A stretch of 64,000 nucleotides of DNA from JACRCT01 sp049841135 (GTDB taxonomy: Bacteria > Myxococcota > Myxococcia > Myxococcales > UBA5297). The DNA is taken from positions 3,038,001 through 3,102,000 of the forward strand of contig JASGHK010000005.1 in the NCBI GenBank assembly GCA_049841135.1. Reading direction: 5' to 3'. The notes under the pieces are model-generated. The model saw only the letters and a program-made list of their open reading frames with translations, searched no databases and was not told where the DNA came from. Positions 35,063-43,399 of this stretch are shown one piece after another (within the stretch, counting starts at the first letter, position 1; the number at the start of each line of letters is the position of its first letter). Position numbers and translations under genes: made by a program.

Positions 35063-35588
35063 CCGACACCCCGAGCCGCAAGCGTCAGCGCGTCGGGCCT
35101 CCTCCAGCCCTGGGCAGTGACCGGCCACGGAACAAGAACGAGCAGGTCGGATGCGGGCAGAGCTGGGTACCTTCGCGCGTAAGGCATGTCAGCGTTCGCC
35201 GACAGGGAGCGAAGTGAGTCCGTGCTCGACTCACCCGGTCACTGCGCTGGGCAGAAGGAGGCCCGACGCGCTTACGCTTGCGGCTCGGTCCTGCCTGCTG
35301 CTTGCATATGTGGCTCAGCACTTCACGACGTGGCTCGCGGCGTTGCGCATGCTGGGTCCGTGCTCGACTCACCCGGTCACTGCGCTGGGCAGAAGGAGGC
35401 CCGACGCGCTTACGCTTGCGGCTCGGTCCTGCAGACTTGCGTAAGGTATGTCAGCGTTCATCAACATGGCTGATGCCTCCCAACCGGGGAGGTGCTCGCC
35501 GCCCACGACGCGCAAAGAAGGTGGAAGCCGGGGGACGGCTGGTCGATAGTGTGCGCTTCTTTTCAAGGCAGCCTGAAGGAGGACACCG
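35063..35588. other. Intergenic stretch of 526 bases, mostly repeats
   Basis: No convincing gene. The repeat block (35071-35462) fills most of it; the remaining 126 bases before the next gene carry a Shine-Dalgarno-like AAGGAGG at 35576-35582, seven bases before ATG 35589. Confidence 0.6.
35071..35462. repeat. Dispersed intergenic repeat: two direct copies of 77 bp and one inverted copy
   Basis: A 77-bp block (35218-35294 and 35356-35432) is repeated identically as far as I can read, with 138 bases from start to start. It begins GTCCGTGCTCGACTCACCC and ends GCGGCTCGGTCCTGC. A shorter inverted, diverged version lies at about 35071-35121. A second element, TAAGG(C/T)ATGTCAGCGTTC, flanks both sides (near 35181-35198 and 35445-35462). 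The element has no transposase or obvious coding potential. Confidence 0.75.
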
Positions 35589-37766
35589 ATGGCGCTTCCC
35601 CTGCCGCGCACCGCACTGCTCGCGCTGGCCCTCGCCGCGACCCCGGCCGTCTGTGCCGCCGCCCCGTTCGACGAGGCCACCGGCACCGTGTCGCTCGAGG
35701 GCGCCGCGCTCTCTTGGGACATGGAGTCGGCAGGTTCGGATTCGCTCCCGTCGCAGCTGGTCCTCACGGCCAGCGACATCAACGGCGACGAGGTGAGCAA
35801 GGACGTCCTCTTGTTCGGCACGAGCTCGACCCCGCCGATGGAGGGGAAGAACGGCCTGTGGATGGGCAAGAGCGTCGAGCGCATCGACCTGACCTTTGGC
35901 GAGCCGAGCGCTCTCGTCGGCCGGCGCGTCGAGGTGAGCTTCTGGATGCGCCCGCTGGGCATCGGCGCCGTCTCCTCGCTGGCCTGGTGGGTGGGCGAGC
36001 GCGTGCTGGGCAACGTGCGCATGCAGCCCACCGGCCGGCGCACCGACGACGGCTGGCTCGAGGTCTCCACCGGCCCCGTCGACTTCGCCCTGGGCGGCCA
36101 CGTGGTGCCCACCCTCGCCATCCGCGTCAACCGCCTGCAGGCGCGCGGCTACCACGGCACCGGCGTGGGCTCGGACCCCAACGGCCTGGTGCTGCTCGAC
36201 GCCCTGGAGATCGCCGACCTGGGCCCCGCCGCGGTGCCCGACGTGCGCTGCACGGTGGCCAGCGAGCCCGAGGACTGCGGCGAGGTGGGGTTCTGCCACC
36301 TGGGCCGCTGCGCCGATGGCGCGGCCGTCGCCGGGCGCATGCCGGCCGAGGCCATCAAGGGCGAGTACCTCGACCGCCGCATCTTCGAAGTCAGCCGCTT
36401 CTTCGGCAACCGCGTGCTCGACCGCACCCGCCCGGCCTTCCTGGCCAAGATGCAGGCGGCGCGCGAGGCGACCCACGCGCTCGGCTTCTGGAGCAACGTC
36501 ATCGACGCCTACCAGGCCATCGAGGACGCCCACGGCTCTCCGCCGTACCCGAGCACCACCGAGCGTCCCGGCATCGGGATGTGCCTGCACCTGGGGGAGG
36601 CCAACCGCCTGCCCGAGGCCGCCGCCTGGCCGGCGCGGCGGCTGCCGATGGTCTTCTACGCGGACCCGGCGTCGAAGGCCTCGAAGGCGCTCAAGCGCGG
36701 TGACGTCCTCACCTCCATCGACGACCTGCCGGTCGAGCTCTCGATCCAGCTGGCCGGCCCGCGCCTGCAGCACTTCGGCTCGCCGCTCGCCCGCGCCGTG
36801 GCCACCGCGCCCGACGTCGCCGCCGCCGCCGCCCGCGCCGGCGCCACGCTCGGCTTCTCCCGCTGCCCGGCCGCCATCGCCGCGACCCGCGTCTGCAAGC
36901 CCGAGGAGCTGGTGAAGGTGGAGGTCGACTTCTACGCCCTCTACGGCGAGGCGCTGTGGGAGGCGGGCGACGCCTCGGGCTGGAGCGACGACGAGTTCGC
37001 CTGCGACTTCCGCTTCAACCGCCTGGGCGGCGAGGTGCCCACCGGCGAGTACTACTGGACCGCCATGGGCGACGACGGCCCGGTCCGCGTCCTCGAGGCC
37101 AACGGCGTGCCCTACCCGGAGTACCCGCCGGTGTGGGGCGACACCGTCCGCAGCGCGCTGGCGCCCACCGCCGATCTCTTCGTCATCGACGAGCGCACCG
37201 GCTACGGCGGCACCTTTTACGGCGTGGACGCCATCTGCGCGCCGTTCGCCAACCCCGACGCCCTGGTGGTCACCGAGACCATCCCCGCGCTCGACGGGGC
37301 GCTCGACGACCTGTCGCTGGCGGCGATGGAGAACTGCTTCAGCCAGTCCTTCGGCTACTCCGGCTGCGGCAGCTACACCCGCTACACCGAAGGCGACTAC
37401 GAGGGCGGTCGCGTCGGGACGCTGGCCACCAAGAAGGCCGCGGTCCTCGTCGGCCTGGACGTCTCGGGCAACGACTGGGTCACCAAGCTCGCCAAGATGC
37501 GGCCGGGCCTGACGCGCATCTTCGGCCCGGCCAACACCTTCGGCGGCTTCGGCTTCGTCAACTCCATGGCCAGCTACCTGGGGGAGATGACCGGCGGCTC
37601 CGGCCAGGTGGCCGACTCGTTCCTCTACCGCGGCGAGCGCACCTCGACGGCGTACGAGTCCGGCGGCGGGGTCGAGCCCGACGAGGTGGTCTTCCAGACG
37701 CAGAGCGACGCCATCGCCGGCAAGGACACGCTCTACGAGCGGGCCAAGGCGTGGCTGCTGCAGTGA
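35589..37766 (+). CDS. Exported protein with S41-peptidase-like region
   Basis: 725 residues. Signal peptide (MALPLPRTALLALALAATPA), then a jelly-roll-like beta region (about 25-190), and a Cys-rich spacer (RCTVASEPEDCGEVGFC). The C-terminal part has the general layout of tail-specific (S41) peptidases: a PDZ-like stretch (KALKRGDVLTSIDDLPVEL), the segment ADLFVIDERTGYGGTFYG and PANTFGGFGFVN. A Ser/Lys pair could not be assigned with certainty, so catalysis is not proven. It is probably translated with the next lipoprotein gene (gap 23 bases). The product likely resides in the periplasm or outside the cell. Confidence 0.5.
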   Translation: MALPLPRTALLALALAATPAVCAAAPFDEATGTVSLEGAALSWDMESAGSDSLPSQLVLTASDINGDEVSKDVLLFGTSSTPPMEGKNGLWMGKSVERIDLTFGEPSALVGRRVEVSFWMRPLGIGAVSSLAWWVGERVLGNVRMQPTGRRTDDGWLEVSTGPVDFALGGHVVPTLAIRVNRLQARGYHGTGVGSDPNGLVLLDALEIADLGPAAVPDVRCTVASEPEDCGEVGFCHLGRCADGAAVAGRMPAEAIKGEYLDRRIFEVSRFFGNRVLDRTRPAFLAKMQAAREATHALGFWSNVIDAYQAIEDAHGSPPYPSTTERPGIGMCLHLGEANRLPEAAAWPARRLPMVFYADPASKASKALKRGDVLTSIDDLPVELSIQLAGPRLQHFGSPLARAVATAPDVAAAAARAGATLGFSRCPAAIAATRVCKPEELVKVEVDFYALYGEALWEAGDASGWSDDEFACDFRFNRLGGEVPTGEYYWTAMGDDGPVRVLEANGVPYPEYPPVWGDTVRSALAPTADLFVIDERTGYGGTFYGVDAICAPFANPDALVVTETIPALDGALDDLSLAAMENCFSQSFGYSGCGSYTRYTEGDYEGGRVGTLATKKAAVLVGLDVSGNDWVTKLAKMRPGLTRIFGPANTFGGFGFVNSMASYLGEMTGGSGQVADSFLYRGERTSTAYESGGGVEPDEVVFQTQSDAIAGKDTLYERAKAWLLQ

Positions 37767-37789
37767 ACCGCACGAACACGAGACCGACC

Positions 37790-38632
37790 ATGACGAACCG
37801 CCTCCTGCCCGTCGCCCTGTCACTGCTGGCCCTCTTCTGCACCGCCTGCCCGGAGGACGAGCGCGTCCCGGCCGGACCCGACGCCGCGTTGATCGAGCCC
37901 CCGGACGCCACGGCCGTCGAGCCGCCCGACGCCGCCGCCTCTGGCCCTGACGCCGGCACTGACGCCGGACCGGTCGCCCCGCCGCTGCGCAAGCTCCTCC
38001 CCGCGCACCTGATGGGCTCGGCGCCCATCGACAACCTGGTGATGGCGCCCAACTTCGACCCCTACTCCGAGCAGTGGTACGCGGTCTCGGGCAGCATGAA
38101 CCTCACCGAGAGCTGGATCGTCGAGCTGCCGACCACGCCGGTCAACGGCCTGCCGGTGCTCAAGCTCCCCTCGGCGAGCACCGACCGCTACGTGATCGGC
38201 ACGGCGCGCGGCGGCAAGGGACCGCTGCTGGCCTCGGTGTGGGTCGGCCGGGATTCCGGGTCCTCGCCGGAGCTGATCAACGAGATCGCCATTCAGGCCC
38301 TGGCCACGACCGGGGTCTCCGACGACTACTACCCGCTCACGGTCGAGCCGGAGTCGGAGCGGACCATCGACCGCGTCCGCTGGGTGCGCTACTCGGGGCG
38401 GATCGAGGCCGACCTCTTGGGCTTCGGCTCGTTCGTCATCTTCGACCAGTCGCAGGAGGTCCTCTACCTGCTGGCGCCGACGATGCAGCAAGTCCCGGCG
38501 ACGCGGGGGCTGCTCCAGGTGAAGGCCAGGCCTGCCATCGTGCGCAAGGCGAAGGCGGGCGAGGCCAAGGCGGTGAAGGGCTTCTGGGACTGGCAGCGCC
38601 GCAAGACGCCGCCCCACCGGGTCAAGCCTTAA
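37790..38632 (+). CDS. Lipoprotein of unknown function
   Basis: 280 residues from ATG 37790. Lipobox LFCTAC; then a Pro/Asp/Ala linker (EPPDATAVEPPDAA) typical of myxobacterial lipoproteins. The mature domain is beta-rich and includes SEQWYAVSGSMNLTESWIVE and LFGF-type segments, ending in a basic tail. There is no known family. It is followed by a strong terminator. Confidence 0.65.
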   Translation: MTNRLLPVALSLLALFCTACPEDERVPAGPDAALIEPPDATAVEPPDAAASGPDAGTDAGPVAPPLRKLLPAHLMGSAPIDNLVMAPNFDPYSEQWYAVSGSMNLTESWIVELPTTPVNGLPVLKLPSASTDRYVIGTARGGKGPLLASVWVGRDSGSSPELINEIAIQALATTGVSDDYYPLTVEPESERTIDRVRWVRYSGRIEADLLGFGSFVIFDQSQEVLYLLAPTMQQVPATRGLLQVKARPAIVRKAKAGEAKAVKGFWDWQRRKTPPHRVKP

Positions 38633-38680
38633 CCCGGCGGAGGGTGCCCGGGGGCTTCGGACTGCTTCAGGATGAAAGCC

Positions 38681-38714
38681 AGAGCGCCGGCCCTCGAGCG
38701 AGGACCGGCGCTCT
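38681..38714 (+). terminator. Rho-independent-like terminator after the lipoprotein gene
   Basis: AGAGCGCCGG (38681-38690) pairs with CCGGCGCTCT (38705-38714) around a 14-base loop and is followed by a pyrimidine run CTTCTTCG. It fits a terminator for the rightward operon of the S41-like protein and lipoprotein. Confidence 0.7.
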
Positions 38715-38847
38715 CTTCTTCGTCTGACTGCCGAGGGTGTCACGCCGGAGGTCGGACGGGGCAGCGGCGGGCTCCTCCCCTAAGCAGTGAGCCCAATGAC
38801 GTCTATCCGGAGGTCCCGTCCGCGCAGGGGAGGCGGGGAAGGGGCGC

Positions 38848-40011
38848 CTACTCGAAGGCGTAGTCGGCCTTGGCGGCCTGGGCGTGCACGCTCTCCAGCA
38901 TCGCCCGGTCGATGCTCGCCGGGGCGGCGGCCTTGGCGCGCTTGGTCTCCTCGGCGGCGACGTAGGTGCGGCGCTCGGCCTCCAGCTTCTGGATCTTGGC
39001 CTGCAGCTCGGTGCGCTTGGTGGCCATCTTGGCGACGTGCTCCTTGCGCTGCTCCTCGTTCATCCCGCGCATCTCCTCGGGGAGCGCGTCGGCCGAGACC
39101 GTGCCCACCGCGACCTTGCCGGCCTTGGCGGCGTCGACCAGGTCCCAGTCGTCGTTCTTGTAGTTGGCGCTGGCCTTGGCCATGGCGCGCTGCACGCCGG
39201 CGCCCATCCCCGCGGACTCGGCGTTCTTGTCCTGGGCCTGCTGGCGCATCGCCTTGGCCTTGCCGTCGCCGCCGTAGGCCAGGTAGGTCGCGTTCAGCTC
39301 GGCGCCCAGCTTGGCGATCTCGGCGTCCTGCGGCGCGGTGACCGCGGCGACGACCTGGTTGGAGTCGATGAAGGAGTAGCGGCCGTCGGCGAGCAGCGCG
39401 CCCTGCTTCCAGCCGGTGGAGATGCCTTCGCGCTCGCCGCCGCAGAAGACGGTGTTGACGACGATGCCCTTGGCGATGGCGGCCTTGACCGCGCCGTCGG
39501 GGGCGACGGGGCCCTGGGTGAAGGGCTCGTTGCCGGCGATGAAGATCATCTTCAGGGCGCCCTTGGCGTCGCTCCACTGCAGCTCGCGGGTGGCGACCTG
39601 GATGACCTGGCCGCAGTACTCGTCGCCGCCGTTGGTGCGTAGCGCGAAGAGCTGCTCGCTGATCCGGTCGAGGTCGGTGGTCAAGGGCGCCACCTGGCGG
39701 ATCCAGCCGCTCTGCGAGGAGAGGCCCTGGTTGCCGTACTCGTAGAGGGCGACTTCCACGCGCGGCGCCTTGCCGTTGTACCGGGCGCGGGCGAACTCGT
39801 TGACCACCTTCCACAGCTGCGTCTTCGCCTGGGCGATGAGGCCGTCCATGCTGCTCGAGGTGTCCAAGAGCAGGGCAATCTGGACGACGGGGTCGGTGGC
39901 CGTGGCGGCCGGCGGGTTGGGCCGGCCGGCGGCGGAGGCGTGGTGGGAGTCGAAGGCAACGGCGAGGGCGGCGGCCACGGCGAGGGCGATGAGCAGGTTT
40001 CGGCTGGTCAT
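38848..40011 (-). CDS. Exported von Willebrand A-domain protein
   Basis: 387 residues. Signal sequence (NLLIALAVAAALAVAFDSHH), then a VWA domain whose MIDAS is DTSSS in IALLLDTSSSMDG; later metal-ligand positions fit (RTNGGDEYCG). The C-terminal half is an Ala/Lys/Glu-rich helical region with QRKEHVAKMATKRTELQ, probably coiled coil. VWA domains bind partners through a metal ion. It is separated from the upstream nitronate monooxygenase gene by a hairpin and is likely transcribed on its own. Confidence 0.8.
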   Translation of the reverse strand: MTSRNLLIALAVAAALAVAFDSHHASAAGRPNPPAATATDPVVQIALLLDTSSSMDGLIAQAKTQLWKVVNEFARARYNGKAPRVEVALYEYGNQGLSSQSGWIRQVAPLTTDLDRISEQLFALRTNGGDEYCGQVIQVATRELQWSDAKGALKMIFIAGNEPFTQGPVAPDGAVKAAIAKGIVVNTVFCGGEREGISTGWKQGALLADGRYSFIDSNQVVAAVTAPQDAEIAKLGAELNATYLAYGGDGKAKAMRQQAQDKNAESAGMGAGVQRAMAKASANYKNDDWDLVDAAKAGKVAVGTVSADALPEEMRGMNEEQRKEHVAKMATKRTELQAKIQKLEAERRTYVAAEETKRAKAAAPASIDRAMLESVHAQAAKADYAFE

Positions 40012-40173
40012 GGGGTCATTCCTTTCATTGCGGACCCCGGAAGGAACGCACGGGCGTCAGGAAGGATCTTGTGGGCGGGTGCCCATGGCGAAAGCCCGCG
40101 GAACGCCAAGGGTTGGACCCGCCCGAGTTCCTGCCCTATCTCCATTTCTGGGCGGCTGAGGGGCCCTGTGGTT

Positions 40174-40190
40174 GCGGGCGTCCCGCCCGC
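40174..40190 (-). terminator. Hairpin after the nitronate monooxygenase gene
   Basis: GCGGGC (40174-40179), loop GTCCC, GCCCGC (40185-40190), with extra outer pairing GTGGT/ACCAC. It sits 17 bases downstream of the leftward gene's stop. No U-run, so it is moderately supported. Confidence 0.45.
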
Positions 40191-40206
40191 TCTCGACCAC
40201 AACGGT

Positions 40207-41208
40207 TCAGCTGCCGGCAGGGCGCTGCAGCTGCGCAGCGGCGTCGGCGAACCGTCGCACGATGGCCGCGACGGGCTCCACCTTCTCAATCTCCGCGACC
40301 GACTTGCCGGCCTGGAAGATGTCCTTGTAGCCGCTGCCCTTGAGCGAGCTGCGCTTGAGCTTGATGCCGGAGGTGAAGGTGTAGAAGGCGCGCACCCAGT
40401 GCTTGGTGCGGCTGCCCTTGAGCAGCACCTTCGCCAGCGGCCCGGCCTTGGTGCCGGTGCGCTCGATCTCCGGGGTCTTGATGATGGCCACCGGCACCCC
40501 GGTGATCCGCTCGGAGAGGACGATGTCGTCTTCGTCGGCGTCGAGGATGGCCCGCTTGTAGTCCGCGTGGACCTTGCACTCCTCGCTGGCGATGAACCGG
40601 GTGCCGAGCTGCACGCCCGCGTAGCCCAGCGACAGCATGCTCGCGAAGCTCGCCTCGCCCCCGACGCCGCCCGCGCAGACCAGCGGGACCTTCAAATCAG
40701 AGAGGTCGGCGAAGAGCTGCTCGGGCGGCAGGCGTCCCGCATGCCCGCCGGCCCGTGCGTTGACGCAGATGAGGCCGTCGACGCCGGCGTCGAGCGCCTT
40801 GAGCGCCCACTTGCGCTCGGTGACGTCGTGGTAGACGACGCCGCCGGCCGCGTGGGCCTTCTCCACCACGAAGCGCGGGTTGCCTAGCGCGGTGACGAAG
40901 AAGCGCACGCCTTCCTCGAGCGCGATGTCCACCCAGCGTCGCATCCGGTCCAGGTAGACCTTGGAGGACTGCTCGACGAGCGCGTTGAAGCCGACGGGCT
41001 TGGAGGTCAGGCGCCGGATGAGCCTCAGGCCCTCGCGCAGGTCGTGACCGTGGACGTAGGTCAGCGAGAGCGGCTGCACGACGCCCAACCCGCCGGCCTC
41101 GGAGACCGCGGCGACGAGCTCCGGGTTCGAGCAGGGGTACATCGCGCCGCACAGGACGGGGACCTCGACCTTGGCGTGGCGGGTGAAGGCGGTCTCGAGG
41201 GATGGCAT
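40207..41208 (-). CDS. Nitronate monooxygenase (2-nitropropane dioxygenase family)
   Basis: 333 residues from ATG 41208 (MPSLETAFTRH); an upstream ATG at 41256 is in frame but adds non-family residues. FMN-dependent TIM barrel: LCGAMYPCSNPELVAAVSEA (N-terminal substrate/FMN region) and the family motif CVNARAGGHAG with the catalytic-type His. It oxidises alkyl nitronates to carbonyl plus nitrite; some members act on other substrates such as propionate 3-nitronate. Its neighbour is a polyferredoxin gene on the same strand. The second NMO-like protein in this window is PfaD at 50.4 kb. Confidence 0.88.
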   Translation of the reverse strand: MPSLETAFTRHAKVEVPVLCGAMYPCSNPELVAAVSEAGGLGVVQPLSLTYVHGHDLREGLRLIRRLTSKPVGFNALVEQSSKVYLDRMRRWVDIALEEGVRFFVTALGNPRFVVEKAHAAGGVVYHDVTERKWALKALDAGVDGLICVNARAGGHAGRLPPEQLFADLSDLKVPLVCAGGVGGEASFASMLSLGYAGVQLGTRFIASEECKVHADYKRAILDADEDDIVLSERITGVPVAIIKTPEIERTGTKAGPLAKVLLKGSRTKHWVRAFYTFTSGIKLKRSSLKGSGYKDIFQAGKSVAEIEKVEPVAAIVRRFADAAAQLQRPAGS

Positions 41209-41287
41209 GGGGCGAAGTGTAACCGGCGTGGTCGCCCTCAGCCCGGCGTTGACCATCGCGGTCCGGCCCGCTGTTCACTGGCGGCGC

Positions 41288-42301
41288 TCAGTGCCCCAAC
41301 AGGTGGGCCATCCGGTAAAGCCGCGCCAGCATCTCCGCCGGCACCTGGCTCTCCCAGTGCCCGGTGGCCCGCGCCACGACCCAGAGCACGAGCAGCACTC
41401 CGACCCCCAGCATTGGCACCAGCCAGGACGGAACCGGCCGGCGGCGGACCGGGAGCGCGATTCGCAGCGTCTGCGGCTCCGGGCAGGCGGCGACGCAGCC
41501 CAGGCAGCCGGTGCACTCGGCGGAGACGACCTGCAGCCGGGTGTGCACCGGGATGTCCACCGGGCAGGCGCGCGTGCAGGCCTTGCAGTTAGTGCAGGTG
41601 GGCTCGTTGCGGTCGACGCGCAGCGGTGAGAAGAGGCTGGAGAGGCCCAGCAGCGCGCCGTAGGGGCAGAGCACGCGACACCAGAAGTGCTTGTAGACGA
41701 GCGAGAGCGCGCCGAGCGCGACGAGCACGCCGGCGCCGACCGGCGTCAGGTCGCGGAAGAAGAGGAGCATCTTGGCGTCGGCCGCGAGGTTGTAGTCGGA
41801 CTCGATGAAGGCGCCGAGCTGGTCGACGGGCATGAACACGAAGATGCTCGCCGCGAAGAAGGCCAGCAGCAGGTACTTGGGCGCGGTCAGCGTCAACGCG
41901 AGCCAGCGCGGCGGGACGGGCCAGCCGCGCCGCCAGAGCAGCTTGCGGCCAACCGTCTCCAGGCCGCGCTCCAGGGCGCCGACTGGACAGACCCAGCTGC
42001 AGAAGCTCTTCCGGGCCAGGAAGGCGCCCAGGATCGCCGCGCAGAGGATGGTCAGGCCGGCGGGATGGACATGGTCCCACTGGCCCGTGGCGATGAATTG
42101 GCGCAGGCCGACGAGCGCGCTGATCGGCAGGAACGCCTCGACCGCCGGCGGGCGCGAGACCATGGCCGAGTTGCCGGCCATCGCCTGTCCGTAGAAGAGC
42201 GCGAACTGCACGCCGACCAGCACCAGGAAGAGCGCGTACGCAACCTGGACGGACCAGCGGACGAGCGGCAAGACACGTTGGGAGCGGGGGCGAGGGTCCA
42301 T
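41288..42301 (-). CDS. Membrane 4Fe-4S polyferredoxin (NapH/CcoG/NosR-like)
   Basis: 337 residues with four to five transmembrane helices. Two Cys clusters in the membrane part, CSWVCPVGALE and CRVLCPYGALLG, are of the NapH/NosR type. In the soluble part are two ferredoxin motifs, CTNCKACTRACPVD and CTGCLGCVAACPE. Electrons probably move between the quinone pool and a soluble acceptor. The upstream gene in the same strand direction is a class IV aminotransferase (gap 73 bases); a nitronate monooxygenase follows. No catalytic reductase partner (nosZ, napA) is present in the window. Confidence 0.85.
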   Translation of the reverse strand: MDPRPRSQRVLPLVRWSVQVAYALFLVLVGVQFALFYGQAMAGNSAMVSRPPAVEAFLPISALVGLRQFIATGQWDHVHPAGLTILCAAILGAFLARKSFCSWVCPVGALERGLETVGRKLLWRRGWPVPPRWLALTLTAPKYLLLAFFAASIFVFMPVDQLGAFIESDYNLAADAKMLLFFRDLTPVGAGVLVALGALSLVYKHFWCRVLCPYGALLGLSSLFSPLRVDRNEPTCTNCKACTRACPVDIPVHTRLQVVSAECTGCLGCVAACPEPQTLRIALPVRRRPVPSWLVPMLGVGVLLVLWVVARATGHWESQVPAEMLARLYRMAHLLGH

Positions 42302-42374
42302 GCGCGGCGAACCTTAGCGGGCTCGGGGCGCGAGCGACACAGGCATGCGGGGGACGGCTCGCCCGCGTCTCGGA

Positions 42375-43280
42375 TCAAGGGGTTTGCACGACCGCCGCGA
42401 CCTCGGCCAGAGCCCGCCTGCGGAACTCCGCCAGCAGCTTCAGGGTCACCGGCCCCGGCTTGCCGTCGCCGATGGGCTTGGTATCGGCCTCCCGGGCGAT
42501 CCGCGTCACTGGCACCAGTTCGCGCGTTGTGCTGGTGATGAAGACCTCCTCGGCGCCGTAAAGATCGTCGGGCCAGAGCTCGGCTTCGCGGGCAGGCACT
42601 CCGGTGGCGCGCGCCAAGGCAAGCACCACCCGCCGCGTGACGCCTTCGAGGATTCCAGCCGCGAGCGGCGGTGTGAGGAGCTCGCCGTTGCGCACGGCGA
42701 AGACGTTGGCGCTGGAGGCCTCGGTGACGCGCCCGCGGGCGTCGAGCAGCAGGGCCTCGTAGGCGCCGCGCTCGCGCGCGGCCTTCATCGCCAGCACCGC
42801 GTTGAGGTGGTTGCCGGTCTTGGCCGCAGGATCGATCGCCTCGCGCAGGTTGCGCCCGGTGGCCTCGGCTCCCACCAGCGCCAGCGCCACGCCCTTCTCG
42901 TAGGCCTCAGGCGGCGGCGTCGTGAGCGGCTGGGCGATGAGCACCACGCGCCCTCCGCGGGCGAGCGCCGGGTCGAGCCCTAACTCGCCTTCTCCGCGGG
43001 TGACCACCACGCGCAGGTAGCTCTCCGCGTTCCCCGAGGCGTCGACCGTGCGCTTCGCCTCGGAAGCCAGCCGCTCGACCGTCCAGGGCAGCTCCAACGC
43101 GATGCGCCGCGCCGACTCCGCCAGCCGCTCCAGGTGCGCGCCCAGCTCGAAGAGCACGCCGCGGTATGTGCGGACGACCTCGTAGACCGAGTCGCCGTAG
43201 AGGAAGCCCCGGTCGAAGACGCTCACCACCGCCTGCTCCGGCGCGACCAGGTTGCCGTCGAGGTTCACGATGCGGCCCAC
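42375..43280 (-). CDS. PLP-dependent class IV aminotransferase
   Basis: 301 residues. Fold type IV: the catalytic Lys is in DPAAKTGNHLNAVLA, the PLP-phosphate region in GYDRGFLYGDSVYEVVRT and SSANVFAVRNG, EEVFITSTTRELVPV near the end. Length and layout match branched-chain amino acid aminotransferases, D-amino acid aminotransferases and aminodeoxychorismate lyases, which cannot be separated confidently here. It lies divergent to the nitrate-type ABC importer and could feed nitrogen metabolism. ATG 43280. Confidence 0.85.
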   Translation of the reverse strand: MGRIVNLDGNLVAPEQAVVSVFDRGFLYGDSVYEVVRTYRGVLFELGAHLERLAESARRIALELPWTVERLASEAKRTVDASGNAESYLRVVVTRGEGELGLDPALARGGRVVLIAQPLTTPPPEAYEKGVALALVGAEATGRNLREAIDPAAKTGNHLNAVLAMKAARERGAYEALLLDARGRVTEASSANVFAVRNGELLTPPLAAGILEGVTRRVVLALARATGVPAREAELWPDDLYGAEEVFITSTTRELVPVTRIAREADTKPIGDGKPGPVTLKLLAEFRRRALAEVAAVVQTP

Positions 43281-43364
43281 GATCAGGACCTCCTTCGCAC
43301 GTTGCGGGCGAACGATACCAAGCCGGAACCGGCCGGTGGACAGGTGCGCGGGCCATAGGCCATA

Positions 43365-43386
43365 GTTTGGCCCTCATAAGCCAAAC
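43365..43386. promoter_or_regulatory. Inverted repeat in the divergent promoter region, possible LysR operator
   Basis: GTTTGGC (43365-43371), loop CCTCATAA, GCCAAAC (43380-43386), ending 13 bases before the importer's start at 43400. It is preceded by the direct repeat GGCCATA GGCCATA (43351-43364). LysR regulators use partly symmetrical T-N11-A sites, so this could be the operator for the LysR gene at the end of the same operon. Confidence 0.4.
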
Positions 43387-43399
43387 CTTGGAGATGGGA

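Noticed and set aside
35186..35473. Short ORF with two repeated peptide blocks in the 35 kb spacer
   Set aside because: The repetition comes from the 77-bp DNA repeat; there is no signal peptide, domain or ribosome site.
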